From: Hortaea werneckii
Taxonomy: Eukaryota; Ascomycota; Dothideomycetes; Mycosphaerellales; Teratosphaeriaceae
Length of the DNA stretch: 64,000 bases
Reading direction: 5' to 3'
Assembly (NCBI GenBank): GCA_037044905.1
Contig: JBAOKB010000144.1
Span: 62,001-126,000, forward strand
Shown piece by piece: positions 33,067 to 45,615 of the stretch (the first letter of the stretch is position 1; every line of letters begins with the position of its first letter). The notes under the pieces were generated by a model. The model was not told the DNA's origin and made no database searches. It was given only the letters and a program-made list of their open reading frames with translations. A program made the position numbers and the translations under genes.

Positions 33067-34664
33067 CTACGCAGTGGTCATGCCCTGCAGCAGAATCAAC
33101 AACCCATACGCACCCGGGTCCGGAACGCCCTGAGTAGCGCTCTCATCCAGATAAGTACTCCGGCCCAGACTGGCCTGCATCTGCTTGGTGCCCTCAACAC
33201 CCAGCTTGGACTTCTCGATCGCCTGGCCACCGTCATTAGTACTATTCAACGTCTCGATAAACGGGATCAGCGCATCCATCATCGTGCGGTCCCCCAACCG
33301 CGCCTTGGTGTACTTGCACAGGGAATCCAGCGCCGTCTTGAGAGCCTTGGGCACGCTGGTATCGGAGGCCAAGGCGCCGGCGAGCGCGGTGAGGTAGATG
33401 CAGTACAGCGCGCCCGAGGTGCCGCCCATATTGACTTCGAGCTCGGAGACGAGCTGGGCGACCTGCTGGGGGAGCTTGGCGAGGTCTTTGCCCTCGATGA
33501 AGGAGAGGACTTGGGTGGCGCCGTCGCGTAGCGTGTAGCCGCAGTCGCCGTCGCCGACGATGGTGTCGTATTCGGTGATGGTGGGCTCGGCTTTGATGAC
33601 GGCGTTGCAGCCCGCCGTGATGCGCTTGCGCACTTCGGCGTCGGAGAAGGTCATGGTGCTGGATTTCGGCATCAGGGCGTGTAAGGCTGATTCGCCTTGG
33701 CCGGTTGCGCGGGTGTCGGCTTGCGGTTTGGCTTGCGGGGCTAGGTAGTGGGTGTCGATGGGGCAGATGGAGATGCCGAAGCCACGGGCAGTGTCGGTGT
33801 GATTGAGCACGGTGGAGTGGGAAAGGTTGAATTTGATGTTTTGAGAGTCTAGCATCACTTGGTCAGTATAGTCGTAATTTGGCAGTATTGTTGGAGGTGC
33901 TCACCAAGGAATTGGGCAATCTCGCCAGCCATGATGTAGTTTTCGAGCCTGCTAAGGCCATTCACATCCGAGTAATGGACGGAATACGTGACTGGGCCCT
34001 CCTGCGCTGAATGTGCCTTCATGGCTTGCTTGAGGTCTTTCGTGATAGCATCTTTGGCGTTTTGGTAGCCCGTTGGACCCTCGGCGTGCAAGACAGCAGG
34101 ATTGCCGTTTGCCTTCTCGACGTGGAACTTGGAGCGTGATGTGCTGTTGCTCTTTGCCCAGAGCTTCAGCAGTTCGCCAGCCTGGGTCATGCTCGACCGA
34201 GCCGACTCTGTTGCATTTGCCAAAAGGTGCAGAACATGATCCTGTTCGAGCTCGCCTTCGGTCTCAACCTCGATGATGCTCGGACTGTGCGTCTCTACTC
34301 TCCTCTTCTTTCCCAGCCTAACAATCACCACCCCTTGTTCCTTCGCTGCTCCGGCATTCTGCAGAGCCTTTTCGATATCCGCTGGAGTCAACAGACCAGC
34401 CCCGGACTGATCAGTGATGATAGCAGTAGCGGTACGATTATCCAAGATCTTGCTGGAGAAGTTGCCTAAGCCGCCAATAGCTGCGATATGGATATGCTTG
34501 CCCTGGGCCAACGCCTTATCTACCATAATCTTCTGCCCTTTGGCGGTCTGGACGGTCTGCACCGTTGGGCGAATGAGCGGGAAGAGGTTGTTCCATCTCT
34601 GAGCATTCTGAAGATCGAGAGAAGCCTGAGGGAAGGGGATCGTTTGCTCGACAGCGACAGCCAT
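33067..34664 (-). CDS. Dihydroxyacetone-kinase-like protein: degenerate DhaK half, intact DhaL half
   Basis: Exons 34664-33905 and 33848-33067 (56-nt intron, GTGAGC...GCTAG, with a CTGAC branch) give 513 codons; family members have ~590. The C-terminal DhaL domain is intact: VGDGDCGYT (Mg/ATP), VNMGGTSGALY and LGDRTMMDAL. The N-terminal half aligns only loosely with DhaK. The spliced segment NGLSRLENYIMAGEIAQFL matches the DhaK NNLGGxSN region, but the GGGSGHEP substrate loop is replaced by GGLGNFSSK, and the His that covalently binds the ketose carbonyl has no counterpart. ATP handling may persist while the substrate differs from dihydroxyacetone; tetrulose kinases belong to the same superfamily. 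No PTS1 or presequence. Confidence 0.8.
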
Positions 34665-35330
34665 GTTGAAGGATGATTACTAGAAAAGAAGGCAATGAAT
34701 CGCTGCTTTCGCCTACCTGTTTACCTGTCAAAGATGCCAGCTTACATGCTCTTAAAGAGGTACTGTTGGCACGACGTCAAGGTCCAGAAGGGTCCGCTCT
34801 GCTCCCCTCCTCTCGTCTCGTCTCGCAGAGAGGCAAGCTCTAGGAACTACCGCTTTCGGTATTCCGAGCCCACAAATGCGTTTGCGCGCAACAACAAAGC
34901 TGGGCCCCTTCGGCCTTCGCTATCTGGTGAGCCAGCGAACGACCACGTCGTCTGGACTGAGTAGGTCTAAATTAAGACTAGATACGTGTACTTCTCTCAT
35001 CTCATTGACAGCTTGGTTTTTCCGCCTCCCAGACATCATGGCAGCATTGAAAGCACTTGAGCTCGGCTTAAGCAGGCATGACACCGCTAGCACGCAGTGG
35101 GGTTGCGGGGTAAGCTGTGTGGATTGAGCTCAGCCGGACGTTGGCAAAGAGCAGGAATATGCCTCTAATAAAAGGCGGAAGATGGGATCTGGATGCTGCA
35201 AACGGCTTGGTAAAATTACCTGTCGACGAAGCACTCAGAGCGATCTGTCGGTGATCTGAGAATCAGGACAACTTCAAGAGTCTGAGGAGGCAAAGATACA
35301 ATTACTTATTTAGGTCACCACCCTATCAAC
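34665..35330. promoter_or_regulatory. Divergent promoter region (DAK-like / OsmC-like)
   Basis: About 670 bp between divergent starts. No gene and no clear motif. Confidence 0.4.
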
Positions 35331-35996
35331 ATGGCCGCCGCTGCAGCTCTGCGGGCAAAACAAGCCCCCATTAAGGACGAATACAAGTCCAACCCTTCCA
35401 GCGCAGTAGTCACACTCTCCTCATCCGGGACGCTAGACTCCAGCAGCATCACCTGCAAACTGGACACGGGAAGAGCGATTCACGAAGCACAACAGAAAGT
35501 CGCCGCCCTCCATCAGAAAGCCGGGGGCGATGATCCCGAGATCTCCGGCGAACTATGTTCCGGCGACATGCTGCTAGAAGCGCTCGTAGCCTGCGCCGGC
35601 GTGACACTCCGAGCGGTCAGCACCGCGTTAGATGTCCCGATTAGGGAGGGCACAGTCAAAGCGGAAGGGGACTTGGACTTCAAGGGCACGATGGGAGTTG
35701 ATCGCAATGCGCCGGTAGGCTTTACTGCGATCCGGCTCAGTTTCGATCTGAAGATGGAAGAAGGCAGGGAGGTGCCTGAGGAGAAGATTGAAAAACTTGG
35801 GAAGCTCACGGAACGGTAGGCGGGGCAAGATTTCGTTGTTTGGAATTGCGTAAGGATGCTGACTGCAATGTTTTCCAGGTATTGCGTGGTGCTCCAGACT
35901 ATTGCGAAGAAGCCAGAGCTGAGTGTCAGTGTACGAGGAACTGAAGAGGTAGAGCCGGGTGTTGAGAAGACATTGGCATGGGGGCAGTCGAAGTAG
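35331..35996 (+). CDS. OsmC/Ohr-family protein
   Basis: Exons 35331-35815 and 35879-35996, 63-nt intron (GTAGGC...TTCCAG), 200 codons. The OsmC fold is recognisable: an N-terminal strand region (AVVTLSSSGTLDSSSITCKL), the helix with the first reactive Cys (GDMLLEALVACAGVTLRAV), the strand pair GTVKAEGDLDFKGTMGVD and the second Cys right after the splice (YCVVLQTIAKKPELSVSV). Family members reduce organic hydroperoxides through these two Cys. It is shorter at the N-terminus than mitochondrial versions and has no obvious presequence. Confidence 0.85.
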
Positions 35997-38743
35997 TCAG
36001 GATGCCTTCGACAACAACAAGTCATACATCCAACGAAGGGTCTCTCCTGGCGTTGTTTTCAAAATTACTGGCCTTCTGAACAACCGCTCCTAGGCGCTGC
36101 ACATCGTAGACGAAGCTGGATCTAATGCTCGTTCGCCGCAGCGCAATTAGAGACAGCTCTGCATGTACAGCATCACCAACGTGCGAAGCTTGACAGGAAG
36201 TTGAATACATCCATCAGCTTGCGCTCAGCGACGCGCTCTCTGGATCAAAGACGGACTGGACACGTCTCGCGTCTGCCATCGTATTGTCTTGCGCTTTCCA
36301 TGTACACCTCGCCAAGGCTGACATCCTCGCGGCACATCGTATCGGATAGCGCATGAGTTCATGCTAAGAAACCCAAAGTTCGTCATTATATGTTCCGAAA
36401 CGATACGTTGTCAACTTCAAAGTTGGTCCTACGTGGGCGGTCCTACGTGGGCACACGCATTGGGGAGCGAGTGGAGGTCGGGTCGGTCAAAGCCCGACTC
36501 CGCCTACGGCAAACCTGCAGTTCTGGCGCTAAGAGGAGAGCGGTCCGATGTAGTATGATGGGTGTGGCTGTGCGCTAAAAGCACGAGAAACTACTGTGCA
36601 TGAGAAGCAGGCGTGCCGAGGGGACCGCATTTTGATTACTATTTCCATTGCTTGGAGGTTTGCTATAATCGGTGCGACATCTCTGGAACACAGGTGGGAG
36701 AGTCTTGGTACTCGACGTTGGTATCAGCTGGGGTGAAGCCGGCGCGGTTGTGTAAAAGAATAGATCTGTTTGGGCCGGGGTCGCCTGCTGAAAGGCCCGA
36801 GTTTTGCGCGCACTCGGGTGCGGCGAGCGAGGGCAAAACAAGCCGCTTGTGGGAGGAAGCTTTGACGAGAGATCGGTAGCTTCCGGGTCGGGTGTAACGT
36901 ACTAGGTAGGTAGTGACCTTGTGAAAATCTGTGCAGCGGGCGTATCTCTTGCAGACACGAATGGGCGAGGGCCAGAGTCGCGGCCGCGGAGCACATTTAA
37001 AATTTCTTGGGTGAGCCTTTCTTTGCAGCAAAGCGCTTGCTGTAGGGGGTTTTCGCGCGCTGATGCTGCTGCTGAGAAGAAGCAAGACGAATGAAAGCTT
37101 TCGATAGATCGCGAGCGTTGCGCTCAAACTATTCCATACATAGCGCTTGCACAGACACAGACCCCGGGGCCGCGAGCACCAATCCGTGGTCTGTTCACTC
37201 GCACCCGTTGGCGGTGGTGCGGAGGAACCGGTCTCGACTTTTGGCTGGGACTGCGCTGCGTTGTTTTCGAGCCCAGCATATCACCGTAACATTGTGACGT
37301 AAAAGCTTTCGCTCACTGCAATCGGGTGAGGGTACGAGACGGGGGAGAGCAGTGAGCAATAGCTAGCGAGCAAGCCCCGGTGATGCGCGCGTGAAGGATT
37401 CGGGTAGCTGCTGAAGGACCGCTGTAAAAGCTCTTATGCCTTGCATTAGTCGACAGTCTCGACTGCATGAGGCACCTTAACGCCGAAGCTCATCCGGCCT
37501 AGATAGCCGTGGGATCAATAGACTCGGGGAAAGCCGCGTTGTGTGGATTGGGGGGGACAGGTGGGCAGGTTGGCTGCTGCTGAAGGTTGGCCTGCTTGTC
37601 AAATGGTTGGCACCACAAAAATATTGTGGGCGGGTTAGAAGACCGTGCGGCCCTTCACTCCTATACACTGCTACTGACTCGAAGTAGCTGCGCTGTCCGT
37701 CGGACATGAGACGCGATTGTTGATGATATCGTGATGATAAACATCGAGGGCCAGCAGGGCGGACTTAGCAGCAGCAGCAGCAGCGTCGAGGTGGCGTCAA
37801 CAGCGGTACCGGCAGCGATGGACGGTTTGCATAAGTAGAAGAAGCTAGTGCTGGCTCTGACTACCAGGGCTCTGACGTATCTCAACAATCTCTTCAGAGG
37901 TTAGGTATTTCGATGCCATCTCTTCTCTCTCGTCGTGCACCCAGCGTAGAGAGCAGATATCTGAGATCCACATTACTTGCATCTATAGGATTGCATCGTC
38001 CTCTGCTCTGGCCGTGTGTTTTTGGGGAGCCCACATTATCGCCCCTCTTGTTCCTGGCCCTGGACCCTCGCTCCCTCGCGGGAAGACTCCACTCACACGT
38101 CGATCGGGAGTTTATCGCATTGAGGCTGTCTGCCGCCCACACCCACCACCACACCAGTTGACACGATACGGCCACGAGATTCACGCGGCAGCCTCGTGAC
38201 TACGACGGCGACGGCGACCACGACGACGAGCGTTCACGCACTCGGGGCCGCGAGCAGAATATCATTATCTCGCCTCTCTGCGACCCGACTCTCGCTCGCC
38301 TAGCGCTCAGTGCTCTTACGCGTGGCCGGTGACTAAGCGAGTGATCGCAGCCGGCCAGAAGTCGAATTTTCTTCGCCGGACTCAACATCCGAAGCAGCGG
38401 GCAGGTGTGCGCGCGGGTGCGGGTTCTGGTTCTGAGCGCTGAGTTCTGAGTTCTGAGTTCTGGTTCAGGTTCAGGTTCAGATTCTCCGGTCTGCAACTCG
38501 CGACCGCGTCTCTCAACCTTGGAGACTCCTCCAGTTCGCCCTTCTTTTCTTTTGCGGCTGGTCGCGGCTGGTCGCGACTGCCCACCCCACCCGGCGCCTT
38601 TGTGCAGAAACACTTCCAGCAGCAGCAGCAGGAAATCTTCTGCTCCGCTTTCTTCCCCCCCTCCGCTCCCACTCTGATGAGCGTGGGTGTTCTCCACACG
38701 CGCCGATCCACATCCCTACCTTCTTCTCTCCCTCCCCGCCAGC
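35997..38743. promoter_or_regulatory. Long upstream region of the C2H2 regulator
   Basis: 2.75 kb without a supported gene. It includes a tandem GGTCCTACGTGGGC pair at about 36425-36452, TCTGAG and GGTTCA tandem units at 38434-38480, and a CT-rich leader just before the start. A long regulatory region and 5' UTR of the gene starting at 38744 is the likely reading. Confidence 0.5.
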
Positions 38744-41700
38744 ATGGATGGCGCCTTCAATAGCTATATGGGCTACAGTCAGAATGGACAGGGCCAGCAG
38801 CAGCAGCAACAGCCCCAGCAACATCAGCAGCAGCAGCCTCCGCCCCCGCCGCAGCAGCAACCGCAGCAAGGCATTGGCTCCTTCGGCAACCTCTCTGCCC
38901 AGACCAACCACCATGACTCGCCGTCTCACCACACCACCACCCTGCCGCCGCTCCAGAACCAGAACGGCGGCTTCTCCTTCGGCAACCTCTCCTTCGCCCA
39001 CCCCGGCAGCGGTACCCATACGCCCAACACCCCGCACACCCCGGTGACCTCGTCCATGCAGCAGGCCGGCGCCAACAATGCCTACAGCAACATGTCGCCC
39101 GCCCACCAGCAGGGTGGCATGATGCAGCAGAACGGCTTCAATCACCCGTACGGCATGAGCGCGGCTTCCATGTACCCATCCTCGACCGCGACGTCGATGC
39201 CGCCGACCAGTACTGCGGGCGGCCTTCCAAGCCTGCGTCCCATGCCTCCCGGGGGCGTGAACGGCGGCGGCTTGAATGGCCTGCCGAGCCTGGCTGGCAA
39301 CGCGCTTGGTCAACAACCCTCTTTCCTGCAAAATGAGGAGGCTCCCACGCACGTCGTTGGCTCGCAAGGAAGGCGCGGTATCCTGCCCAGCGCGCCGGGA
39401 CGCCCCAACCCTCCGGCACAAGGAAGCGGTGCAGGCACCAAGAGCATGATACCGCAAAAGGACGCGGACGGAAAGTATCCGTGTCCGCACTGCAACAAGA
39501 CGTACTTGCACGCCAAGCATTTGAAGCGTCACCTGTTGAGACGTAAGCCATCTCTCTACGCGCTGAGTGTCAAGGTACTAACATTCCACAGATACTGGTG
39601 ACCGACCTTACATGTGCCATCTGTGTAAGGACACGTTCTCCCGAAGCGATATTCTTAAACGTCACTTCCAAAAGTGCTCTATCAGACGGGGTAACCCAAC
39701 TGGCGCGAATCATTTGGCACACCAGCGACGCAACACCAACAGTGGCAATCGTCTCTCAATCAGTCAACAAGATGGTCCAATCGGTTTGGCGGGATTGGCT
39801 GATGTTGCAGGTCAACCATATGGCGGCGGCGTAGTTGGTAGCAGCCCAACTGTCAACGGAGACATGTCCGGCAGAAACTCCAGGGCCAACAGTTTGATAC
39901 AGCCTGGGACCATGAGCCATCGCAATAGCATTGCTGGTCTTGGCCTCCTTGGATCTAACGGATCCAATGGTGATCAGATGAGCACGTCGGCAGGCTTTCA
40001 ACAGAACATGCCGGCTTATGCCATGCAAAACCCCACGAATGGCGGCTACATGCAGAACAACTATGGATTCAACCAGCCACCGATGAATGGCAACCACAAC
40101 ACCCAGCAGATGCCTTTTTTAGGCCATGAGAGTTCGCGCTTCGACAACAGCCACAGTAACAACAGCCCACATCAGCAGACCAATGGTGACGGCAGCGGTA
40201 ACGGTCAGATCGACTGGAGCCGCATGTTCAATCAAAGCGGCCAGGATGGCTTTATCGGCAGCCAACCTGCGAACGCGAGCTCGCAAGGAATGAATCAAAT
40301 CAAGACCGAAAGTAATCCAACGCCGGCCATTGACGCCAAACCCAGCTTCGCTGCTGCGGGTGGGGCAGTTGGCGGCTTGCAAAACGACATGAGTAACGAG
40401 TCTTTTTTAGGTAGTCTGTACTCGCACCCTGGCGCGTTCGGGAGCGAGTACGGAGTCGACCATGAGAACGGCATCCCGGGTTTCCCCAATTTCAGCATGG
40501 ACGACCCGTGGCAGGCGAAGATCGACAATCTGACCCAATTCTGCTTCCCATCTGGGACGGATAACATTGACAACGACGCGGCAAACATCGTGCTGTCGTG
40601 CTTGACCGTGGACAACGTGAAGCATTTTGCAGAGCAGTTCACGTCCTTTCATGGGCACTGGCCAATTTTGCACATGCCCACATTCAAGCTGACCGATGCG
40701 CACAACAGTCTGGTCCTGGCTATTATCTGCGTAGGCGCTGTTTACAGCCCTCGGGTCAATGTAGATCAGGTGCGCCAAATGATGGATTTTGTCAAAGCTA
40801 CCGTTGTCAGCAACAGCGGTGTCTACAGTCGTTTCACCAGCGGCCATACCGAGGGCCTTGGGAACGCGAGCTGGGATATCGAAGAGCTTCAGGCATTGCA
40901 AATATTTCAGACGATGTTTATTTGGCATGGCGATCCAAGCCAAAGGCAGGGCTCACGTGATGAGTTTCCAACTCTCGTCCGTATTGCCAAAGCTTCTGGA
41001 CTTTTCGAAACTGCCCCTCCCGGCCACTATGCGTACAGCGAGCTACACCAGGATCAAGCAAATCTGACAGCCGTCAACACATCCAATTTCAACTGGCACG
41101 CCTGGCTTGAACAAGAAAAGCGCAACAGAGTTCTGTATCTGCTGTTCTTGACCGATGCGGCGATGGTGATGTATTTCAACTACATGCCGCAGTTTAACCC
41201 GCTTGAAATACGCCTAATGCTCCCGGCCGACGACGCTGCTTGGGAAGCGAGAGATAGCCAGGCCTGCGCTTGCGCGCTTGGGCTGAACGGCGCCGATGCA
41301 CAATCGAGAAATCTCACGGGCACCCGGAAGCCGAAGCAGCCTGGTATGCGCGAGGCTATGCGAACTCTGATGGAGCCTACCGCAGCCTTCCAGCCCAACT
41401 CGACCAATGCTTACGCGAAGTTTGTCCTTGTTCACGCTCTGATCATCCGCATCATCGCCTGTCAAAAGGTTTTAGTCCAGCCGGACATACCTTTCCAGCC
41501 TCTCAACTTCAATAATAGCGGCCCCGCCACGCCCCTTTCGCAAAACGACTGGCTTGAGCAGCGTAACGGATCTCTCAGCGGTCCAAGCAGCGGTGCGGGC
41601 ACACCAACCGCAGATGGATTTGGGCCTAGCATTCAGTGTCTGCAGGCTCAACAGGAAAAGAAACGACTCAGTCATGCCCTGGATAAGTGGAAGCGCAACT

Positions 41701-42059
41701 GGGACGCCGACATGGACTTCCAGTATCCGCCCGGCCAGATGCAACAACGCCGTTTTGGCTTCAGCAGAGACGGCGTGCATTTCTTTTACCTTGGCCGCAG
41801 CTTCCTGCAGTCTCAACGACCGTCTGACTGGTCTGCAACGGCCGACACGCGCTTCAAGCAGACTTTGTCTTTACTGAAGCGCATCAAGAGCTTCGTCATG
41901 AGCGACAACGAGACGAAAGGTCATGATATTGGTTCCGTTGGCGACATCGATGATACGTACGGACTCGACAATTTGACCCTGGACATGAAGCTGTTGTTCA
42001 AGCCCTACGACAGCATGGTGGATAGCCCCGTGGATGGGGTGCAGACATACGCAGTCTAG
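38744..42059 (+). CDS. C2H2 zinc-finger transcription factor with fungal-specific regulatory domain
   Basis: Exons 38744-39542 and 39592-42059 (49-nt intron, GTAAGC...CCACAG) encode 1088 residues. Residues ~18-45 are Gln/Pro-rich and ~46-240 are Ser/Asn/Gly/Met-rich, like activation regions. Two zinc fingers (about 248-295) are CPHCNKTYLHAKHLKRHLLRH and, after an HTGDRPY linker, CHLCKDTFSRSDILKRHFQKC (CCHC-type); the first is split by the intron at the last His codon. A second low-complexity region follows. From ~590 a fungal transcription-factor domain starts (FHGHWPILHMPTFKLTD, LVLAIICVGAVYSPRVNV, IFQTMFIWHGDPSQRQG) and runs towards the C-terminus. It is probably a nuclear DNA-binding regulator; targets are unknown. 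No frameshift in 3.3 kb of coding sequence. Confidence 0.9.
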
Positions 42060-43184
42060 AGCCGCCGTCTCTCATTGACGACTCGAGACACATGAGACCG
42101 CGGCACACGACTTCTATCCTTTACCTGTTTGATCTGCCTGGATCTGTACGACAATAGTGCTCTGCACATTCATTGTTGCGAAACACACAAAAGTTCACGA
42201 CTGTACACGGCTGTACTGGCGCTGGAGGTTGACATTGCTTGCCATTCCTTTATATTGTTTGAGAGAGAAAAAAGAAAAGAAAAGGCGTTTTTATGGGTTG
42301 ACGACTCTGGGAGGAGTCAAGAAGCACAAGATAACGATCATAGACTATAGAGCCTGGGTGAACACTGCGCGAGAAAGCAATCGGCATGGTTTATTTTGGG
42401 TGGGTGACGTGGAGCCTCCTGTCTTCTCTGACGCGACGGATCGCCGGCCCTGCACCCCCTTTTATCAAAACCTGCCTTCAAGGAGTCCAAAGACGAGTGG
42501 CGTTTTTTTCATGCTTTTTAGAACTGGCTTTCCTTAGCTGGGCGCTGGGCGATTTGCTGTTGAAGGGAAAAGAAATTGCTGGGTTGAAAACCCCCCATCG
42601 AACCTGGTTCGCCGTTTTCCCTCCTCTTCCGAGGCACGCGCGGGAACTTGCTTTCGAATGGGGATGGGAAGGGGAACACAATGTCCACGAGATGATACGA
42701 TGTGCATGTATGGGCCAAAAGAGAACAACGCAGAGACCAAAAGAAAGAAAAAAGAAAACAAAAAAAGGAAAAAAGGAAATTTGTTGTTATTCTTCTGTGG
42801 AAAGTTTCAAAAGGTGCTTTTTTCGATGGACGGGATTGGCGCGCGCGCGTACCATGCATGGCCATGGTGGAAGGGGGCTTTTTGCTGTATAGACGGGTGA
42901 GGGAAGGAGCGCGAGCTCTCGAGTGAGATGGTTGCTTTTATGTCTCCCGATTCGGTGTTCGGCGAGAAGAAAATGCGAAAAGGGAAGGTGTAGGGAAATG
43001 GTGGAGAGGAGGGGATCGATTGTGTCTTGGGTAGGTACCTAGCTGCACGCGAGCTTAACTGTTATCGAATCGAAATCCGTTTGCACCGCAAAAAAAGAAG
43101 ATTAATTTCCTGTTTTTCATGTGCGTCATTTCCCTTCATTGCCTGTCTCGTGGATAATCAATCATATTACCTGAATCATTACTA
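42060..43184. other. Convergent intergenic region
   Basis: 1.1 kb between two converging stops. Contains A/G-rich tracts (42720-42780) and a GCGCGCGC run at 42840-42848. No gene supported. Confidence 0.4.
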
Positions 43185-45256
43185 CTACTCTTCGAGATCG
43201 CCCCAAAAGTCGCGCAGATCGTCCGCGCGCCACTTAGTCGCCCAGCCCGTCTCGCGCTCGATCCGCTCGTAGATTTCCAAGATGGCTTTGTGCTCGCAGG
43301 GGTGGCTCATATGCTGGCCCGCGATCCAGAGCGGCTGCGTACTGTTGGTCCAGCACCCATGATGCGCGTTGGAGATGGAGATGGCGCAGATGTGGCGGGC
43401 GTGCCAGAGCATCGAGTGCGGTTTCCGGGCAAACTGCACGTGCGCGGGTTTATATTTGAGCATGAGTAAGGCGGCCGTGTGGTACATCTGGTTGCCGGAG
43501 ACGGCGGCGGGGTTGCCGAAGAAGATGGTCGGGAAGGGTTTGCCGGTGGGGTTTTGGCCCGTGGAGGAGGGGATGGTGATCAGGGCTTTCATGGCTTCGG
43601 GCGGTTGTTGTACCAGCTTTCCACGAGCTCGAAGAGGCGTTGCCATTCTGATACGTAGTCCACTGCGAAGGAAGAAGCCGGAAAGCCCTTGCAGCGCCCG
43701 TTCTTCTGCTCCCATTTCCCCGAGGAACAGAACAGTTCCACGACCCTGCCGCAGAGGTATATGACCAGGTTCGAGTAGATGTCCGATCTCCCTTGCCCGA
43801 TCAGCAGGGAGACATCCGTCATAACATCGGCGGCCCCGATCCAATTATGCATAGGGATGAGCGTCGTCTCCGACGAGATCAAAGCGCCGCAGATATCCAT
43901 GCGCGCGAACCCCCAGAACAGCGCCTGCTCGAGCCCGCCGCAGGTCCCGGAAATATTCAACGCCTGGATCAAGGCCGCACAGCCGTCCAGATGCCGTCGC
44001 CAGGCTTTCGGGGAACAGCTGAGCATCTCGAGCACGCAGAGCACCATACACGAGGCCAGGATCTCGGTGGTGCGGAGGTGTAAGAGCGGGGAGAGGAGGT
44101 GGATGGCGTGCTGGTAGAGGGCTAGACTGCAGGAGAAGTCGAGTTTTTTCTCCTTGCGCTCGATCTGTCGCGCGGATAGGGCGAGGATGGCGTATTTGAG
44201 GTGCGGGTGTGACTTGGCGAGTAAGGGGAGGACGAGCTCCCAATGTCGTTCTGTCGGGAGAAGTTAGCAAAATGGGCAAGGGGTTCCCAGTATAGAATCG
44301 GTCGTACCACTATCAAATTTGTCCACCCAGGATGCTACCTCGTTGATGTAATTGTCCCAGAGCCTGTACTCCTGCTCGGGAGAAAGATGGGCGAGCCGTC
44401 TGGACTCCTCGTCGTCCTCTAGAGGGAGCTCGGATGCGGGTTCGGGAAGATCTCCGGGGTGCCGAATCGGGAGGGGAAAGCAGACCGAGCGGTATCGAAT
44501 GCGGCTGCGTAGTTGGGTGTGCAGCTCCTGGAAGTGCGAGCCTGGTAAGAAAATGCCATCTTCGAGCACTGAGTCGCTTAGGTTTGGAGAGAGGAAGGTG
44601 AAGTCGTCGGTGGCGAACAGAGCTGTGTCTATGACTGGTGAGGCGATGGGCTCCTGACTTAAATGGGGGCTTGGTCCCTGGTCAATTGGCTCTACTGGAG
44701 GTATTGGAGACTGCACATTGGAGTTGGCTGGGGCTGTAGAAGAGGGTTTGGGCATGGAGTCCAGCTGTTCGGAGCCTTCCTCAGGCGGTGGCGTGATTTC
44801 CTCAAAGTAATCCCGTATGACCTCGGGCGTTATATCTATGATCTGTGCTACGATGTTAGATCTCGATGTACCTGTCGACTCTGCAAGGACGGTAGCGTAC
44901 CTGAAAGTTTTGGGTCTTGCCATTCACTTCAGCTGCTTGCCGCATCGAGGGATGCTCAATATCCATAGACTGGGCATTCTCCGGCCGAAACGACAACCTC
45001 ACACCCCATTCGCACGTCTCTCGTCGATTCTGACATCCCTGACATCTCGGCTTCGTCTCGTCACCTGCTTAAAATTAGACATCCAGAATAACACCTCCCG
45101 ACTTTCGTGTGGACCACACGCACATTTCCGTCTTTTCTTGCGGCAATTCAAGCATCCAGTCCTGGTCCGCTTTTTCCCAGCAGCAGCCAATTTGGTCGCC
45201 GATCCTCGTTCCTCTTCCACCGGCTCAACCAGGTCTCGGACACGAGTCACCGGCAT
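43185..45256 (-). CDS. Zn2Cys6 transcription factor with Fungal_trans_2-type domain (one frameshift)
   Basis: Four exons: 45256-45124, 45064-44901, 44842-44308 and 44250-43185, with introns of 59, 58 and 57 nt. The Zn2Cys6 cluster is CLNCRKKRRKC, then across intron 1 DETKPRCQGCQNRRETC (spacing 2-6-6-2-6), followed by EWGVRLSFRPENAQ. After intron 2 comes IIDITPEVIRDYFEE. The C-terminal domain has HWELVLPLLAKSHPHLKYAIL, LWHARHICAISISNAHHGCW and ETGWATKWRADDLRDFWGD, as in Fungal_trans_2 proteins. The frame breaks near 43600, in a CGCCCG context, where one base appears missing; the correct reading resumes immediately and runs to 43185. With that base the protein would be ~632 aa. It lies just downstream of the MFS gene on the same strand and may regulate it. 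Start 45256 preferred over 45385. Confidence 0.82.
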
Positions 45257-45615
45257 CGCGACCCAGGGCGCAGCAACCTCACATCTCCGACAGAAGCATT
45301 CGTTGAGATAAGGCGAAAGGGCGACTCCGGATGTGGAGACAACGATAGACTTTATGGGGTGCCCCAGAGGCTTTTCTGGGCGCATGTTGCGGGCCGACGG
45401 CGGGGTATGGGATGATGATATATGGGTCGTGGACCCCAGGATCGCAATTTACCAGGAAGTACATTTACACCGATCGATTCGGCATGCATGGCGGTGTTGA
45501 ATGTTCTCATGAGACGGAAGTTTGGTTCAGTATTCGCTAAGTCCTTGTACCTCTCCATGGGTTGACTGGAGTGTCTCTCACGCCGCTATCTAACAGTATC
45601 CTCTATCGTAAAGCA
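45257..45615. other. Short spacer between regulator and transporter
   Basis: About 360 bp between two minus-strand genes, holding the regulator promoter. Nothing specific. Confidence 0.35.

Noticed and set aside
43200..43260. CRISPR-like or other short repeat arrays anywhere in the window
   Set aside because: None seen; short tandem units at 36425, 38440 and 54290 are simple duplications, and the organism is a fungus.
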